64,000 bases of DNA from Methanocaldococcus fervens AG86 (GTDB lineage Archaea > AGJL01 > Methanococci > Methanococcales > Methanocaldococcaceae): the NCBI RefSeq assembly GCF_000023985.1, contig NC_013156.1, positions 1,228,363 through 1,292,362 on the forward strand, in the 5' to 3' direction. This document shows, one piece after another, positions 39,013 through 47,642 of this stretch (position 1 is its first letter; the number at the start of each line of letters is the position of its first letter). The position numbers and the translations under genes were made by a program. The notes under the pieces were generated by a model. The model had not been told where the DNA came from. It saw only the letters and a program-made list of their open reading frames with translations, and searched no databases.

Positions 39013-39711
39013 TTGCACATAATGGAAGGGTTTCTTCCACTCCAATGGTGTATAATTTGGTACGTTATCTCAGGTATTGTTGTTATTTATGGGATAATGC
39101 AACTAAAGAAAATAATCTCTGAAAATCCAGAAGCAAAACCATTAATAGCAGTTGCTGGAGCATTCATGTTTGTTTTAAGCTCTTTAAAAATGCCATCTGT
39201 TACAGGAAGTTGTTCTCACCCATGCGGTAACGGTTTGGGGGCAGCATTGTTTGGTCCTGCAGTTACGGCAGTGTTGGCAACTATTGTTCTATTGTTCCAG
39301 GCATTATTGTTGGCCCATGGTGGAATAACTACCTTAGGGGCTAATGTTTTTTCAATGGGTATTGTTGGGCCATTTGTTGGTTGGATTATTTATAAAGCGT
39401 TAAAAGGAAAAATAAACTCAACTTATGCAATTGGTTTGGCAGCGATATTTGCTGACTGGGCAACTTATGTTACAACATCAATTCAATTAACTTTGGCGTT
39501 CCCAGGAGCTGATCCAATTAAGACATTTACAGCCTTTGCTACGGTGTTTGCAATAACACAAATTCCACTGGCAATTGCAGAAGGTCTTTTAACAATGATA
39601 TTGTGGGATTACATAAAGAAATTGAGACCAGACATTTTGTTGAAGTTGGGAGTTATTGATGAAAGTGAAGTCCCTCACTTAAATGTAACTCCATCTGCAG
39701 GGGGTGAATAA
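39013..39711 (+). CDS. cbiM: CbiM, substrate-binding component of cobalt/nickel ECF transporter
   Basis: A TTG start at 39013 with GGGGTGATAATT upstream gives [12 protein letters not shown]. This start is right because the N-terminus MHI(M/P)(E/D)GFL is needed: the amino group and His2 coordinate the metal. The 232-residue protein has about seven membrane segments and [10 protein letters not shown] (about 66-75). It binds cobalt (or nickel) outside the membrane. It heads cbiMNQO and overlaps cbiN closely. Confidence 0.93.
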   Translation: MHIMEGFLPLQWCIIWYVISGIVVIYGIMQLKKIISENPEAKPLIAVAGAFMFVLSSLKMPSVTGSCSHPCGNGLGAALFGPAVTAVLATIVLLFQALLLAHGGITTLGANVFSMGIVGPFVGWIIYKALKGKINSTYAIGLAAIFADWATYVTTSIQLTLAFPGADPIKTFTAFATVFAITQIPLAIAEGLLTMILWDYIKKLRPDILLKLGVIDESEVPHLNVTPSAGGE

Positions 39712-39712
39712 T

Positions 39713-40003
39713 TTGGAAACAAAACACATTTTAATGCTCTTAGGGGTCGTAATTTTGTGTATCATTCCATTGGTAATGTATGCAGGCAAAGGTGAAGAAG
39801 AAGGATACTTTGGAGGAGCAGATGATGCAGCAGGGGATGTAATTCAAGAGGTAAATCCTGATTATCAGCCATGGTTTGAACCAATCTGGGAGCCACCAAG
39901 TGGGGAAATTGAGAGTCTATTATTTGCTTTGCAGGCAGCAATTGGGGCTATAATTATTGGCTACTTCATAGGCTACTACAAGGCAAAATCTCAATATGCT
40001 TAA
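39713..40003 (+). CDS. cbiN: CbiN, cobalt transporter accessory subunit
   Basis: I choose the TTG at 39713 (METKHILML...), with GGGGGTGAATAA upstream; a GTG at 39704 would overlap CbiM by eight bases. The protein is 96 residues, with two membrane segments near the ends and an exposed loop between, with YAGKGEEEGYFGGADD and WFEPIWEPPSGEIESLLFA, typical of CbiN. It helps CbiM load metal. Confidence 0.9.
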   Translation: METKHILMLLGVVILCIIPLVMYAGKGEEEGYFGGADDAAGDVIQEVNPDYQPWFEPIWEPPSGEIESLLFALQAAIGAIIIGYFIGYYKAKSQYA

Positions 40004-40053
40004 ATTTTTATTTTTAATTTTTATTTTGAAAGAAATTTAAAGGTGATGTGTTG

Positions 40054-40833
40054 TTGCAGAATACAATTGATAACATTGCTTTTAACAACAATTTAAGGAA
40101 TATTAATCCAAAATTAAAGGTTATTTTTGCTATTTTATCATTATTTGTCTGTGTAGCTTCAAAATCTATAGTAGTTCCTTTAATTATAGCAGCTGTAATG
40201 ATTTACTTAACCCTGTTTAAGGCAAAAGTGCCAAAAAAAGTATATTTAACTTTATTTCTTCCAGTTGTTGGGTTTGGGTTATTTACGTTAGTATTTATGG
40301 GCTTTTGGTATGGAGAAGAGATTATATGCTCGTTTAAAATATTAAACTTTACAGTTGGATTTTATAAAGATGGTTTGGGTATGGGTTTGCTGGTTTTTAG
40401 CAGAATGCTTGGAGGAGTCGCATCAACTCTATTTTTAGCTTTAACAACGCCAATGACTGAAATTTTTTATATATTAAGGAGTTTGGGTTTGCCGAGTGTT
40501 GTGGTTGATATAGCTATGATGATGTATAGATACATCTTTGTATTATTGGATGAGCTTATAAAAATGCAGAATGCACAGGAAACAAGATTGGGTTATAGAA
40601 ATTTAAAAACAGCGTATAAATCACTAGGGATGTTGGCATCACATTTATTTATAAGGACTTGGGAAAAAGGGGAGCGTTTATTTATAACCATGAGTTCAAG
40701 ATGTTATGATGGAGAGCTAAAGCCACTCGGGGAAATAGAGAATCCAAAACTGATTTATATAATTGGGATAGTATTATTTGAAATAATACTAATAATAATC
40801 TCCCACCTTACTATGGATTTCAAGCTCATTTAG
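40054..40833 (+). CDS. cbiQ: CbiQ, transmembrane coupling (T) component
   Basis: Upstream is AGGTGAT at 40041-40047, so of the in-frame GTG (40048), TTG (40051) and TTG (40054) the last has the best spacing. The protein is about 259 residues with five or so membrane segments and cytoplasmic coupling helices, including the AQETRLGYRN and SSRCYDGEL motifs. It links CbiO ATP hydrolysis to CbiM. Spacing to cbiO is nine bases. Confidence 0.92.
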   Translation: MQNTIDNIAFNNNLRNINPKLKVIFAILSLFVCVASKSIVVPLIIAAVMIYLTLFKAKVPKKVYLTLFLPVVGFGLFTLVFMGFWYGEEIICSFKILNFTVGFYKDGLGMGLLVFSRMLGGVASTLFLALTTPMTEIFYILRSLGLPSVVVDIAMMMYRYIFVLLDELIKMQNAQETRLGYRNLKTAYKSLGMLASHLFIRTWEKGERLFITMSSRCYDGELKPLGEIENPKLIYIIGIVLFEIILIIISHLTMDFKLI

Positions 40834-40842
40834 GTGAAATAG

Positions 40843-41682
40843 ATGTATATGATAGAAACAAGGGATTTGCATTTTAGATATCCTGATGGAACAGAGGTTT
40901 TGAAAGGTATAAATTTTAAAGTAAACAAAGGAGAAATTGTTTCCATACTCGGCCCAAATGGGGTAGGAAAATCTACTTTATTTTTACATTTCAATGGAAT
41001 TTTAAGACCTACAAAAGGAGAGGTTTTGATAAAAGGAAAACCAATAAAATATGATAAAAAAAGTTTAATAGAAGTTAGAAAAACTGTAGGTTTGGTTTTT
41101 CAAAATCCAGATGACCAGATATTTGCCCCAACAGTTAAGGAAGATGTGGCCTTTGGACCTTTAAACCTTGGCTTACCAAAAGATGAAGTTGAGAGGAGAG
41201 TTAAAGAAGCTTTAAAAGCTGTGGGAATGGAAGGGTTTGAAAATAAGCCTCCTCACCATTTAAGCGGGGGACAAAAAAAGAGGGTTGCCATAGCTGGGAT
41301 TTTGGCAATGGAGCCAGAAGTTATTGTTTTGGATGAACCAACATCCGGTTTAGACCCTGTTGGAGCATCAAAGATTATGAAATTGTTGTATGATTTAAAT
41401 AAAAAAGGAATGACCATAGTTATCTCAACCCACGACGTGGATTTAGTTCCTGTCTATGCAGACAAGGTTTATGTTATGTATGACGGAAAGATTTTGAAAG
41501 AGGGAACGCCAAAAGAAGTTTTCAGCGACATTGAAACAATAAGGAAGGCAAATTTAAGATTGCCAAGGGTTACCCATTTAATTGAGATTTTGAATAAAGA
41601 GGATAAGATTCCTATTGAATGGGGCTTTACCATTGGGGAGGTTAGGAGAAATATAGCCGAATATTTAAAAGAAAAGTGTTAA
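40843..41682 (+). CDS. cbiO: CbiO, ATP-binding subunit of cobalt/nickel ECF transporter
   Basis: The 279-residue ATPase has Walker A GPNGVGKST, the Q-loop VFQNPDDQIF (typical of ECF-type ATPases), signature HLSGGQKKR, Walker B VIVLDEPTSGLD and ISTHDVD. TTTAGGTGAAATAG precedes the ATG at 40843; a second ATG two codons later is possible. It drives metal import with CbiMNQ. The stop overlaps by four bases with the convergent mevalonate kinase gene. Confidence 0.95.
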   Translation: MYMIETRDLHFRYPDGTEVLKGINFKVNKGEIVSILGPNGVGKSTLFLHFNGILRPTKGEVLIKGKPIKYDKKSLIEVRKTVGLVFQNPDDQIFAPTVKEDVAFGPLNLGLPKDEVERRVKEALKAVGMEGFENKPPHHLSGGQKKRVAIAGILAMEPEVIVLDEPTSGLDPVGASKIMKLLYDLNKKGMTIVISTHDVDLVPVYADKVYVMYDGKILKEGTPKEVFSDIETIRKANLRLPRVTHLIEILNKEDKIPIEWGFTIGEVRRNIAEYLKEKC

Positions 41683-42614
41683 TATACCATTTTGCACTCA
41701 AAGATTTTTACATTCTCTTTATTTAACTCTTTTAGTAATTCTTTTTCCTTTTCTTCATTAACTAAGATTATTACACATCCTCCTCCTCCAGCTCCTGTTA
41801 GTTTTGCTCCAAAACCAAGTTTATTTCCAATATCAACAACTTTATCGATTTTTGGTGTTGATATATTTAGTTTTTTTAATAAATCATGATTTTTTGCCAT
41901 ACATTTCCCAAATTCCTCTTTGTTATATGTTTTTAAGGCATTTTCAATAACCTTATCTATCTCCTTAAATATCTCATCCTTATTTTCAATTTTTGCTACT
42001 TCATTGACTAATTCAGCAGTTTTTTTCTTTCTTTTTTCAACATAAACAATTAAAAATTTACAACTTTTTAAAAATTCCTCAAAATCCTCTCTAATTTTTC
42101 TAAATTTATTGTTTTTTATTTCTAAAATCCCTTTATAAGTTATTGTTGATGTATCTGTAACACTCGCCTTTCCTTGGATTTTTTTCTCAACACTGAAGCC
42201 GAGTTTTGCAATCTCATCATCTTTAAGAGGTTTGTTGTAAAATTTGCCAATTGCTTTTATAGTTCCAATTGTTATTGAAGCTGAGCTACCTAAACCACAG
42301 CTTATTGGAATATTTGAGCTTATATTTAATTCAAAACCTTTTTTTGGCTCTATATTTAAATAATCCATGGTTTCTTTTATTGCACAAAGGCAATATTTAA
42401 AATCTCCAAAGTTATTTGGCTCTATTTCTTTTAAATCCTTCAAATTTAACTTTAAACTTTTATTCAAATCGTTTAGATTTAAAATTATTTTGTCGCTATT
42501 TTCTTTAATTTCTACAGTTGATGTTAAATCAATTGCCATAGATATGGCTCTATAACCATAAACTACTGCATGCTCTCCAAATAGTATAACCTTTGACGGA
42601 GTTTTGACTATCAT
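41679..42614 (-). CDS. mvk: Mevalonate kinase
   Basis: I start at the ATG at 42614, giving 311 residues, with ATAGGTATTGCT upstream; the first in-frame ATG adds five residues. The GHMP kinase motifs are present: PSKVILFGEHAVVYG (motif 1, N-terminus), PISCGLGSSASIT (motif 2, about 103-115) and KLTGAGGGGCVI (motif 3, about 276). It phosphorylates mevalonate for archaeal isoprenoid lipid synthesis. It follows the nucleotidyltransferase gene closely, so mvk, the nucleotidyltransferase and aroE may form one unit. Confidence 0.95.
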   Translation of the reverse strand: MIVKTPSKVILFGEHAVVYGYRAISMAIDLTSTVEIKENSDKIILNLNDLNKSLKLNLKDLKEIEPNNFGDFKYCLCAIKETMDYLNIEPKKGFELNISSNIPISCGLGSSASITIGTIKAIGKFYNKPLKDDEIAKLGFSVEKKIQGKASVTDTSTITYKGILEIKNNKFRKIREDFEEFLKSCKFLIVYVEKRKKKTAELVNEVAKIENKDEIFKEIDKVIENALKTYNKEEFGKCMAKNHDLLKKLNISTPKIDKVVDIGNKLGFGAKLTGAGGGGCVIILVNEEKEKELLKELNKENVKIFECKMVY

Positions 42615-42625
42615 AGCAATACCTA

Positions 42626-43654
42626 TCATTTATGTTTTCTTAATTTTATGTACTCATTAAACGCCTCTCTTGTAGTTCCAACAACAATCCTTTTGTAGTT
42701 TTCTCCATTTTTGCATATAACTTCTTCTAATTTACCTCTCGCTATAATCTCTTCACCATTGAAACACTGACCCGCATAGGTGTGGGTGAAGGAAACAACT
42801 TCCTTTATATCATTATCGTTATAGCACTCTATTTTATAAACTGCAGGGTTGTCAAAGGCAAAGTCATCGTTTAAAACTCTTCCCTCTATCTCTTTAAATC
42901 CTAAATTTTTATATCTTCTATCTCCATATTTTTCATTTATTTCTTCCCACTCTCTTGTAAATAACAAATCAAACATTGTATTATCTATAACTCCCCTATT
43001 AAACTTCCTTTTTTCATAAAATACAAATTCCTCATAGCTTAGAGTTCCGTCTTTAATTCTCTTTTCATAGGCAATCTTCCAAAAATTATCTGACAATGGT
43101 GTTAATTTGTTATCTTCAAATGCTTGCTTTAAAGCCTCTCTTGCCTTTTTATGCATTTCTTTTCCATAAATCACAAAATCAATATCTGAATTTTTATTGT
43201 TTAATTTTAACAACAATGAACCGCTAACACCCATACTTTTAATTGAAACTCCGTAATCTTCCAATGTTAAAGCCAATTTTCTACATTTTTCCTCCAAATT
43301 ATTTAAATTTCCATCCTCATTTACAATTTCTTTTAATCTCTCTTTTGGACTTAAAATTCTCTTAACATCTTCTTTTGGGATAGCGTGCATTAAAACGTTA
43401 ATTGTTTCATCATAAAAAAGATATTTATCAAATTTTTCTTTTAAAAATTTGTAGGCTTTATCTGTCTCAGCCATTTTTACATACTTTTTTCCATTAATCT
43501 CCCTAAGATTATTTTTATCCACTTCAAAATCTACAAATTCATAAGGAACGTATCTTAAAAAAGCAAAAAATCTATCTTCTGGGTGATAATAGGTGTTTAC
43601 AGCAAAGTATAGCCCTTCAACTGTTTCTATAAAATCTCTAATCCTTACTTTCAT
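42626..43654 (-). CDS. Predicted nucleotidyltransferase (COG2413-like)
   Basis: The 342-residue protein has a nucleotidyltransferase core near 140-160, SGSLLLKLNNKNSDIDFVIYG: the GS...DxD pattern that binds metal and NTP. The N-terminal 110 residues and a C-terminal EIIARGKLEEVI-type region are family-specific. It is found in archaea and lacks a known substrate. GTGAGATT precedes the ATG. It is 11 bases upstream of mvk and four bases downstream of aroE, in the same direction. Confidence 0.75.
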   Translation of the reverse strand: MKVRIRDFIETVEGLYFAVNTYYHPEDRFFAFLRYVPYEFVDFEVDKNNLREINGKKYVKMAETDKAYKFLKEKFDKYLFYDETINVLMHAIPKEDVKRILSPKERLKEIVNEDGNLNNLEEKCRKLALTLEDYGVSIKSMGVSGSLLLKLNNKNSDIDFVIYGKEMHKKAREALKQAFEDNKLTPLSDNFWKIAYEKRIKDGTLSYEEFVFYEKRKFNRGVIDNTMFDLLFTREWEEINEKYGDRRYKNLGFKEIEGRVLNDDFAFDNPAVYKIECYNDNDIKEVVSFTHTYAGQCFNGEEIIARGKLEEVICKNGENYKRIVVGTTREAFNEYIKLRKHK

Positions 43655-43658
43655 AATC

Positions 43659-44507
43659 TCACTTCTTTATCTTATCAATTATTGCATTTTTCATAACTTC
43701 TATATTTGGTTCTACTCCAGTCCATATCTTAAATGCAACAGCCCCTTGATAAATCAACATTCCTAAACCATTTATTGCCTTTGCATTGGCTTTTTTAGCC
43801 TCTTTTAACAAAACAGTTTCTAATGGATTGTAGATTAAATCCATAACCACCATATCTTCTCTCAACTTATCAGCTTTAACTATCGGCTCAACATCAACGT
43901 TTGGATACATTCCAATAGGTGTGGCATTTATTACTACATCAATGTCATCTAAATCAACATTTAATCCTCCAAATTTAATTTCTTCACCAAATTTCTTATT
44001 TAATTTTTCGGCAATTTCTCTTGCCAATTTTTCAGCTTTTTCAACTGTTCTATTAGCTATTATAATATTGTTATCCTTTGCCAGGTCAAAAGCTACTGCC
44101 CTTGCGGCTCCCCCAGCTCCATAGATAACTATATTTTTCCCTTTAACTTCTCCGATTTCTTCCTCTAAAGCCTTTCTTGCCCCAATACCATCTGTGTTGT
44201 ATCCAATAGCTTTTCCATTCTCTATCTTTATTGTATTCACAGCTCCAATCAATTGGGCGTCTCTATCAATTTCATCTAAATACTTCATAATCTCTATTTT
44301 GTGAGGAATTGTTACATTAAATCCAACTATTCCAAGAGCTTTAGCTCCATCTATTACATACTTTAAATTTTCTGGTAAAACATCAAATGCAACATAAACG
44401 TAATTCAATCCTTTATCTTTAAAAGCAGCGTTGTGCATAATTGGTGAAAAAGAGTGTTCTACAGGATGACCAATCAATCCAATAACCTTGGTTTTTGCAT
44501 CTATCAT
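43659..44507 (-). CDS. aroE: Shikimate dehydrogenase
   Basis: The 282-residue protein has HPVEHSFSPIMHNAAF (shikimate binding), the catalytic Lys in NVTIPHKIEIMKYLDE, NTDGIGA, the NADP loop YGAGGAARAVA, and INATPIGM near 197. It reduces 3-dehydroshikimate with NADPH in aromatic amino acid synthesis. Length and motifs are standard. A tetranucleotide-like close spacing to the nucleotidyltransferase gene downstream suggests an operon. Confidence 0.96.
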   Translation of the reverse strand: MIDAKTKVIGLIGHPVEHSFSPIMHNAAFKDKGLNYVYVAFDVLPENLKYVIDGAKALGIVGFNVTIPHKIEIMKYLDEIDRDAQLIGAVNTIKIENGKAIGYNTDGIGARKALEEEIGEVKGKNIVIYGAGGAARAVAFDLAKDNNIIIANRTVEKAEKLAREIAEKLNKKFGEEIKFGGLNVDLDDIDVVINATPIGMYPNVDVEPIVKADKLREDMVVMDLIYNPLETVLLKEAKKANAKAINGLGMLIYQGAVAFKIWTGVEPNIEVMKNAIIDKIKK

Positions 44508-44551
44508 ACTATCACGTAATTTAGCTTTAAAATAAAAAATAAAATTAAAAT

Positions 44552-45133
44552 TTATTTTTTCATTAATTTGAGAACTTCAGCTATCTTTTTACCTAAGTTT
44601 CTTGATGTTTCTAGCCCAATCTTATCATTTTTACAATCTCCTGGGGCACCACCAACACCAGTACCTCCATAGTGGGCTGATGGGTCACTATCTCCGACAA
44701 CTATCATTGAGTGGATTAAGAAGAAGTTGTGAATTTGTTGAATTGTTGTTTCTTGCCCACCATTTCTAGCTGCTCCAACTGCTATTGCTCCACCAACTTT
44801 GTTTTTTAATTGAAAACCTCTTCTTAAAACTCTTGATCTGTCCATCAACATCTTTAATTGGGCTGTAACCCCACCAAAGTAGACTGGTGAACCGATGATG
44901 ATTCCGTCAGCTTCTTTCATTTTCTCCAATATTTCATCAACATCATCAACTATCTGACAGCTTCCTGTCTCTACACATACATTGCAACCAATGCATGGGT
45001 TTAATTCCTTATCAGCTAATGATATGAATTCTGTTTCAATTCCTTCTTCAGCAACGGCATTTAAAGCTTCTCTAACTAACAAAGTTGTATTTCCTTCTGG
45101 TCTTGGACTACCGCTTATTCCAATAACTTTCAT
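44552..45133 (-). CDS. Iron-sulfur flavoprotein (NADPH-dependent FMN reductase fold)
   Basis: The ATG at 45133 has GGGTGAGAATT in front. The 193-residue protein has a flavodoxin-like fold with SGSPRPEGNTTLLV for FMN phosphate and the compact cluster motif C47-x2-C50-x2-C53-x5-C59 of Isf proteins, followed by GSPVYFGG. It carries electrons from ferredoxin and may reduce O2 or peroxide. The gene stands alone with its own promoter. Confidence 0.9.
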   Translation of the reverse strand: MKVIGISGSPRPEGNTTLLVREALNAVAEEGIETEFISLADKELNPCIGCNVCVETGSCQIVDDVDEILEKMKEADGIIIGSPVYFGGVTAQLKMLMDRSRVLRRGFQLKNKVGGAIAVGAARNGGQETTIQQIHNFFLIHSMIVVGDSDPSAHYGGTGVGGAPGDCKNDKIGLETSRNLGKKIAEVLKLMKK

Positions 45134-45246
45134 AATTCTCACCCACGTTTAATTGTCATTAAAATATTCAATTATTATGTTTTAAATAATTTTCGCTATT
45201 TATTTACTTAAATTAAAATATTTAAGTCATTTTTAACGTTATTTGG

Positions 45247-45654
45247 TTATTTCTCATTATCAGCTATTATTTTTACATAAAATTCCCTTCTTCTCGGTCC
45301 ATCAAATTCAGCAAAAAATATTCCCTGCCATGTTCCCAATAGTGGTTTTCCATCTTTGATAATGATTGTTTGGGAACAGCCTACTAAAGAACTTTTTATA
45401 TGCGCATCTGAATTTCCTTCTAAGTGTGTAAAATTCCAGTTTTTTGGAATAAGATGGGATAAGAAGTTTATTATATCATGCTTTACTGAAGGATCGGCAT
45501 TTTCATTTATGGTTATTCCAGCAGTTGTGTGTGGAACATAAATTACAGCAATTCCATCACTAATTTTTGATTCAGATATTGCTGAAACTATTTGTGGAGT
45601 TATATCTACTAACTCTTCCCTTCTATTTGTTTTTATTTGAAATTTGAATAGCAT
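45247..45654 (-). CDS. YjbQ/UPF0047 family protein
   Basis: The ATG at 45654 follows GGTGGTGTTA and gives 135 residues. Motifs VPHTTAGITINENADPSV and THLEGNSDAHIKSSLVG, plus GTWQGIFFAEFDGPR, define the UPF0047 family. Some relatives show weak thiamine phosphate synthase activity, but the role in archaea is unclear. It is a single-gene unit, upstream of tRNA-Ser on the opposite side. Confidence 0.88.
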   Translation of the reverse strand: MLFKFQIKTNRREELVDITPQIVSAISESKISDGIAVIYVPHTTAGITINENADPSVKHDIINFLSHLIPKNWNFTHLEGNSDAHIKSSLVGCSQTIIIKDGKPLLGTWQGIFFAEFDGPRRREFYVKIIADNEK

Positions 45655-45815
45655 TAACACCACCAACAGGGTTTTATAGAATTTTTATTCTGACAGTTTT
45701 AAATATCTTATGACAAAAAATTTAAATATAAAAATATATGGATGTTATGGATTATTATTAAAAAACAAAACTTATAGATTAATTTTTAAAATTAAAAAGA
45801 GTTTTAGAAAAATCA

Positions 45816-45903
45816 TGGCGCGGGGGCCGGGACTTGAACCCGGGCTGGGCGTTGCCCAACGGGATTAGCAGTCCCGCGCCGTACCAGGCTGGGCCACCCC
45901 CGC
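45816..45903 (-). tRNA. tRNA-Ser (GCT)
   Basis: Read on the minus strand from 45903, the gene starts GCGGGGG and pairs with CCCCCGC at the 3' end, then has a discriminator G and an encoded CCA (45818-45816). The anticodon loop CTGCTAA sits between GGGA-type stems, giving anticodon GCT for serine codons AGC/AGU. The long variable arm (TTGGGCAACGCCCAG region) is as expected for tRNA-Ser. Length is 88 nt with no intron. It lies back to back with tRNA-Val. Confidence 0.96.
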
Positions 45904-46004
45904 ACTAAAAGCAAACACTAATTGTGTATAAGAGATATATATAGTTTTCGTTCAACATACCATAAAAATTTTATACTCTAACTATTTTTAAATTCTTATT
46001 GATT

Positions 46005-46080
46005 GGGCTCGTGGTCTAGTGGCTATGATGCCGCCCTCACAAGGCGGTGGTCGCGGGTTCGAATCCCGCCGAGCCCACCA
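46005..46080 (+). tRNA. tRNA-Val (CAC)
   Basis: The gene starts GGGCTCG and ends CGAGCCC with discriminator A and an encoded CCA at 46078-46080. The anticodon stem CCGCC/GGCGG encloses CTCACAA, giving CAC, the valine anticodon for GUG. The T arm is GCGGGTTCGAATCCCGC. Length is 76 nt, no intron. Its last 24 bases are repeated in decayed form at 46343-46366 beyond a hairpin repeat. Confidence 0.97.
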
Positions 46081-46366
46081 AATATTTACCTACATAGGAA
46101 CAAAGCTCCTATAAGATGAAATCCTACGGATTTCATTACTCTCCTATTGGCGATTGCTATACTCCAGAGCGGGCTTCACTACGTTCAGCCTCGCTTAAAT
46201 TAAGAGACATTGCCGAGTGTAGCGAGGCAATGCATCCCGGGTATACCAATAGGGCGTAAGCCCTATGGTTTTGATGAAATGGAAAGCTTTGCTTTCCAGC
46301 TAGGAAATCTATGATTTTCATTCAACTTTTACTAAAAGTTTCGTTCGAATCCTCTTGAGTCCACTA
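46081..46366. repeat. Large mosaic multi-hairpin repeat next to tRNA-Val, with decayed tRNA-end copy
   Basis: Read on the minus strand from 46343 the order is: AACTTTT-AGT-AAAAGTT stem, TGAAAATC-based stem, GGAAAGC-AAA-GCTTTCC, core ATAGGGC-TTAC-GCCCTAT, GCATTGCC...GGCAATG, GAGGCTGAACGTAGTGAAGCC, CGCTCTGG, then GAAATCC-GTA-GGATTTC and AGGAGC-TTT-GTTCCT. It is the most complete copy in the window and contains modules otherwise seen separately. At 46343-46366, 18 of 24 bases match the tRNA-Val 3' end; five of six changes are C to T. The stretch 46367-46437 holds no gene. Confidence 0.85.
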
Positions 46367-46437
46367 TATTTACATTATGTAGCTTTTTTATTTGTTTATT
46401 TTTCTTTTTAAAGAGTTTAAATTCGAGGGGTGATTTT

Positions 46438-47628
46438 ATGAAGCTTAGAATGAAACCAGAAGATTTTATAGTTGAAGAGATTGTCGATTTTGATAAGATA
46501 TCTGGAAATAAGTGTTATCTCTATAAATTAACAAAGAGGAATATAGAGAGTTTAAGGGCATTTTCATACATATCAAAAAAATTTAGAATTCCACTTAGGG
46601 ATATTGGATATTGTGGGTTAAAAGATAGGCATGCTTTAACAACTCAATATGTATCGATACCAAAAAAATATGGAAAGTTTAGCTTAGATGAACCAAATTT
46701 AAAGTTAGAATTGATTGGAGAATCAAAATTTTTATTATTAGGTGATTTAGAGGGGAATAGATTTACAATAACAGTTAGAGGTTTAAAAAAGGAAGATATT
46801 CCAAAAATGAAGGAAAATTTAAAATATTTGGAGTTTGGGGCTCCAAATTATTTTGACAGTCAGCGGTTTGGTAGCGTCTTTGATAAAAAATTTATCTCCA
46901 AAGAGGTGATAAAAGGAAATTATGAAGAGGCTGTAAAAATATTATTAACAAAATACAAAAAATCTGAAAAAAAGATAATAAAGGATTTAAAAAGATTTAT
47001 TGCTAAAAATTGGGGAGATTGGAATAAAATTTGGAATTATATTGAAAAAAATAATATAAAAGCAAGATTGTATGTAAATATGGTTAAAGAGCTTAAAGAA
47101 AGTGGAGATTATAAAAAGGCACTGAGTTATGTTGATGATAGGTTAAAGAAGATTTTTGTCGCTGCTTATCAAAGCTATTTATGGAATGAGTGTGTAAAAG
47201 AGTTGTTAAGTAAATACATACCTGAGGAGGATAGGGTCTATTATGAATATGAATGTGGAACTCTCATGTTCTACAAAAAAATGGATGAAGATATTTTCAA
47301 CATGTTAAAAGATAAAAAATTTCCAACAATAGCTCCAGATATTGAATACAGCGGAGAGGAGAAGAAAATTATTGAAAAAATTTTAAAAAATGAAGGTGTT
47401 GGTATAAAAGATCTAAACAATATAGGGGATTTGGGAAGATTCATATATAGTGAGAGAAAGATTTTATCAATACCTAAAAATCTAAAGATTGGAGATTTTG
47501 AAGAAGATGAGTTAAATAAGGGAAAATACAAAATAACTTTGAGCTATGAATTGGAAAAGGGAAGTTATGCAACAATTATTATAAAGAGGGCTTTCTTAGG
47601 TGTAAAAACTAAAAAAAGGAAGAGATAA
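46438..47628 (+). CDS. truD: tRNA pseudouridine synthase TruD
   Basis: This 396-residue protein has the TruD catalytic motif GYCGLKDRHALT with Asp63, an N-terminal FIVEEI (about 10-15), NYFDSQRFG near 139-147, and the late AAYQSYLWNE. It converts U13 of certain tRNAs to pseudouridine in archaea and bacteria. GGGGTGATTTT precedes the ATG. A TraB-family gene follows with a few bases between. A second TruD-type gene lies at the right edge of the window. Confidence 0.93.
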   Translation: MKLRMKPEDFIVEEIVDFDKISGNKCYLYKLTKRNIESLRAFSYISKKFRIPLRDIGYCGLKDRHALTTQYVSIPKKYGKFSLDEPNLKLELIGESKFLLLGDLEGNRFTITVRGLKKEDIPKMKENLKYLEFGAPNYFDSQRFGSVFDKKFISKEVIKGNYEEAVKILLTKYKKSEKKIIKDLKRFIAKNWGDWNKIWNYIEKNNIKARLYVNMVKELKESGDYKKALSYVDDRLKKIFVAAYQSYLWNECVKELLSKYIPEEDRVYYEYECGTLMFYKKMDEDIFNMLKDKKFPTIAPDIEYSGEEKKIIEKILKNEGVGIKDLNNIGDLGRFIYSERKILSIPKNLKIGDFEEDELNKGKYKITLSYELEKGSYATIIIKRAFLGVKTKKRKR

Positions 47629-47642
47629 TATTGGTGATTACT

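Noticed and set aside
46081-46366. A provirus or integrative element at tRNA-Val
   Set aside because: Only 286 bases of hairpins lie between the tRNA and its duplicate end; no integrase or other gene is present.
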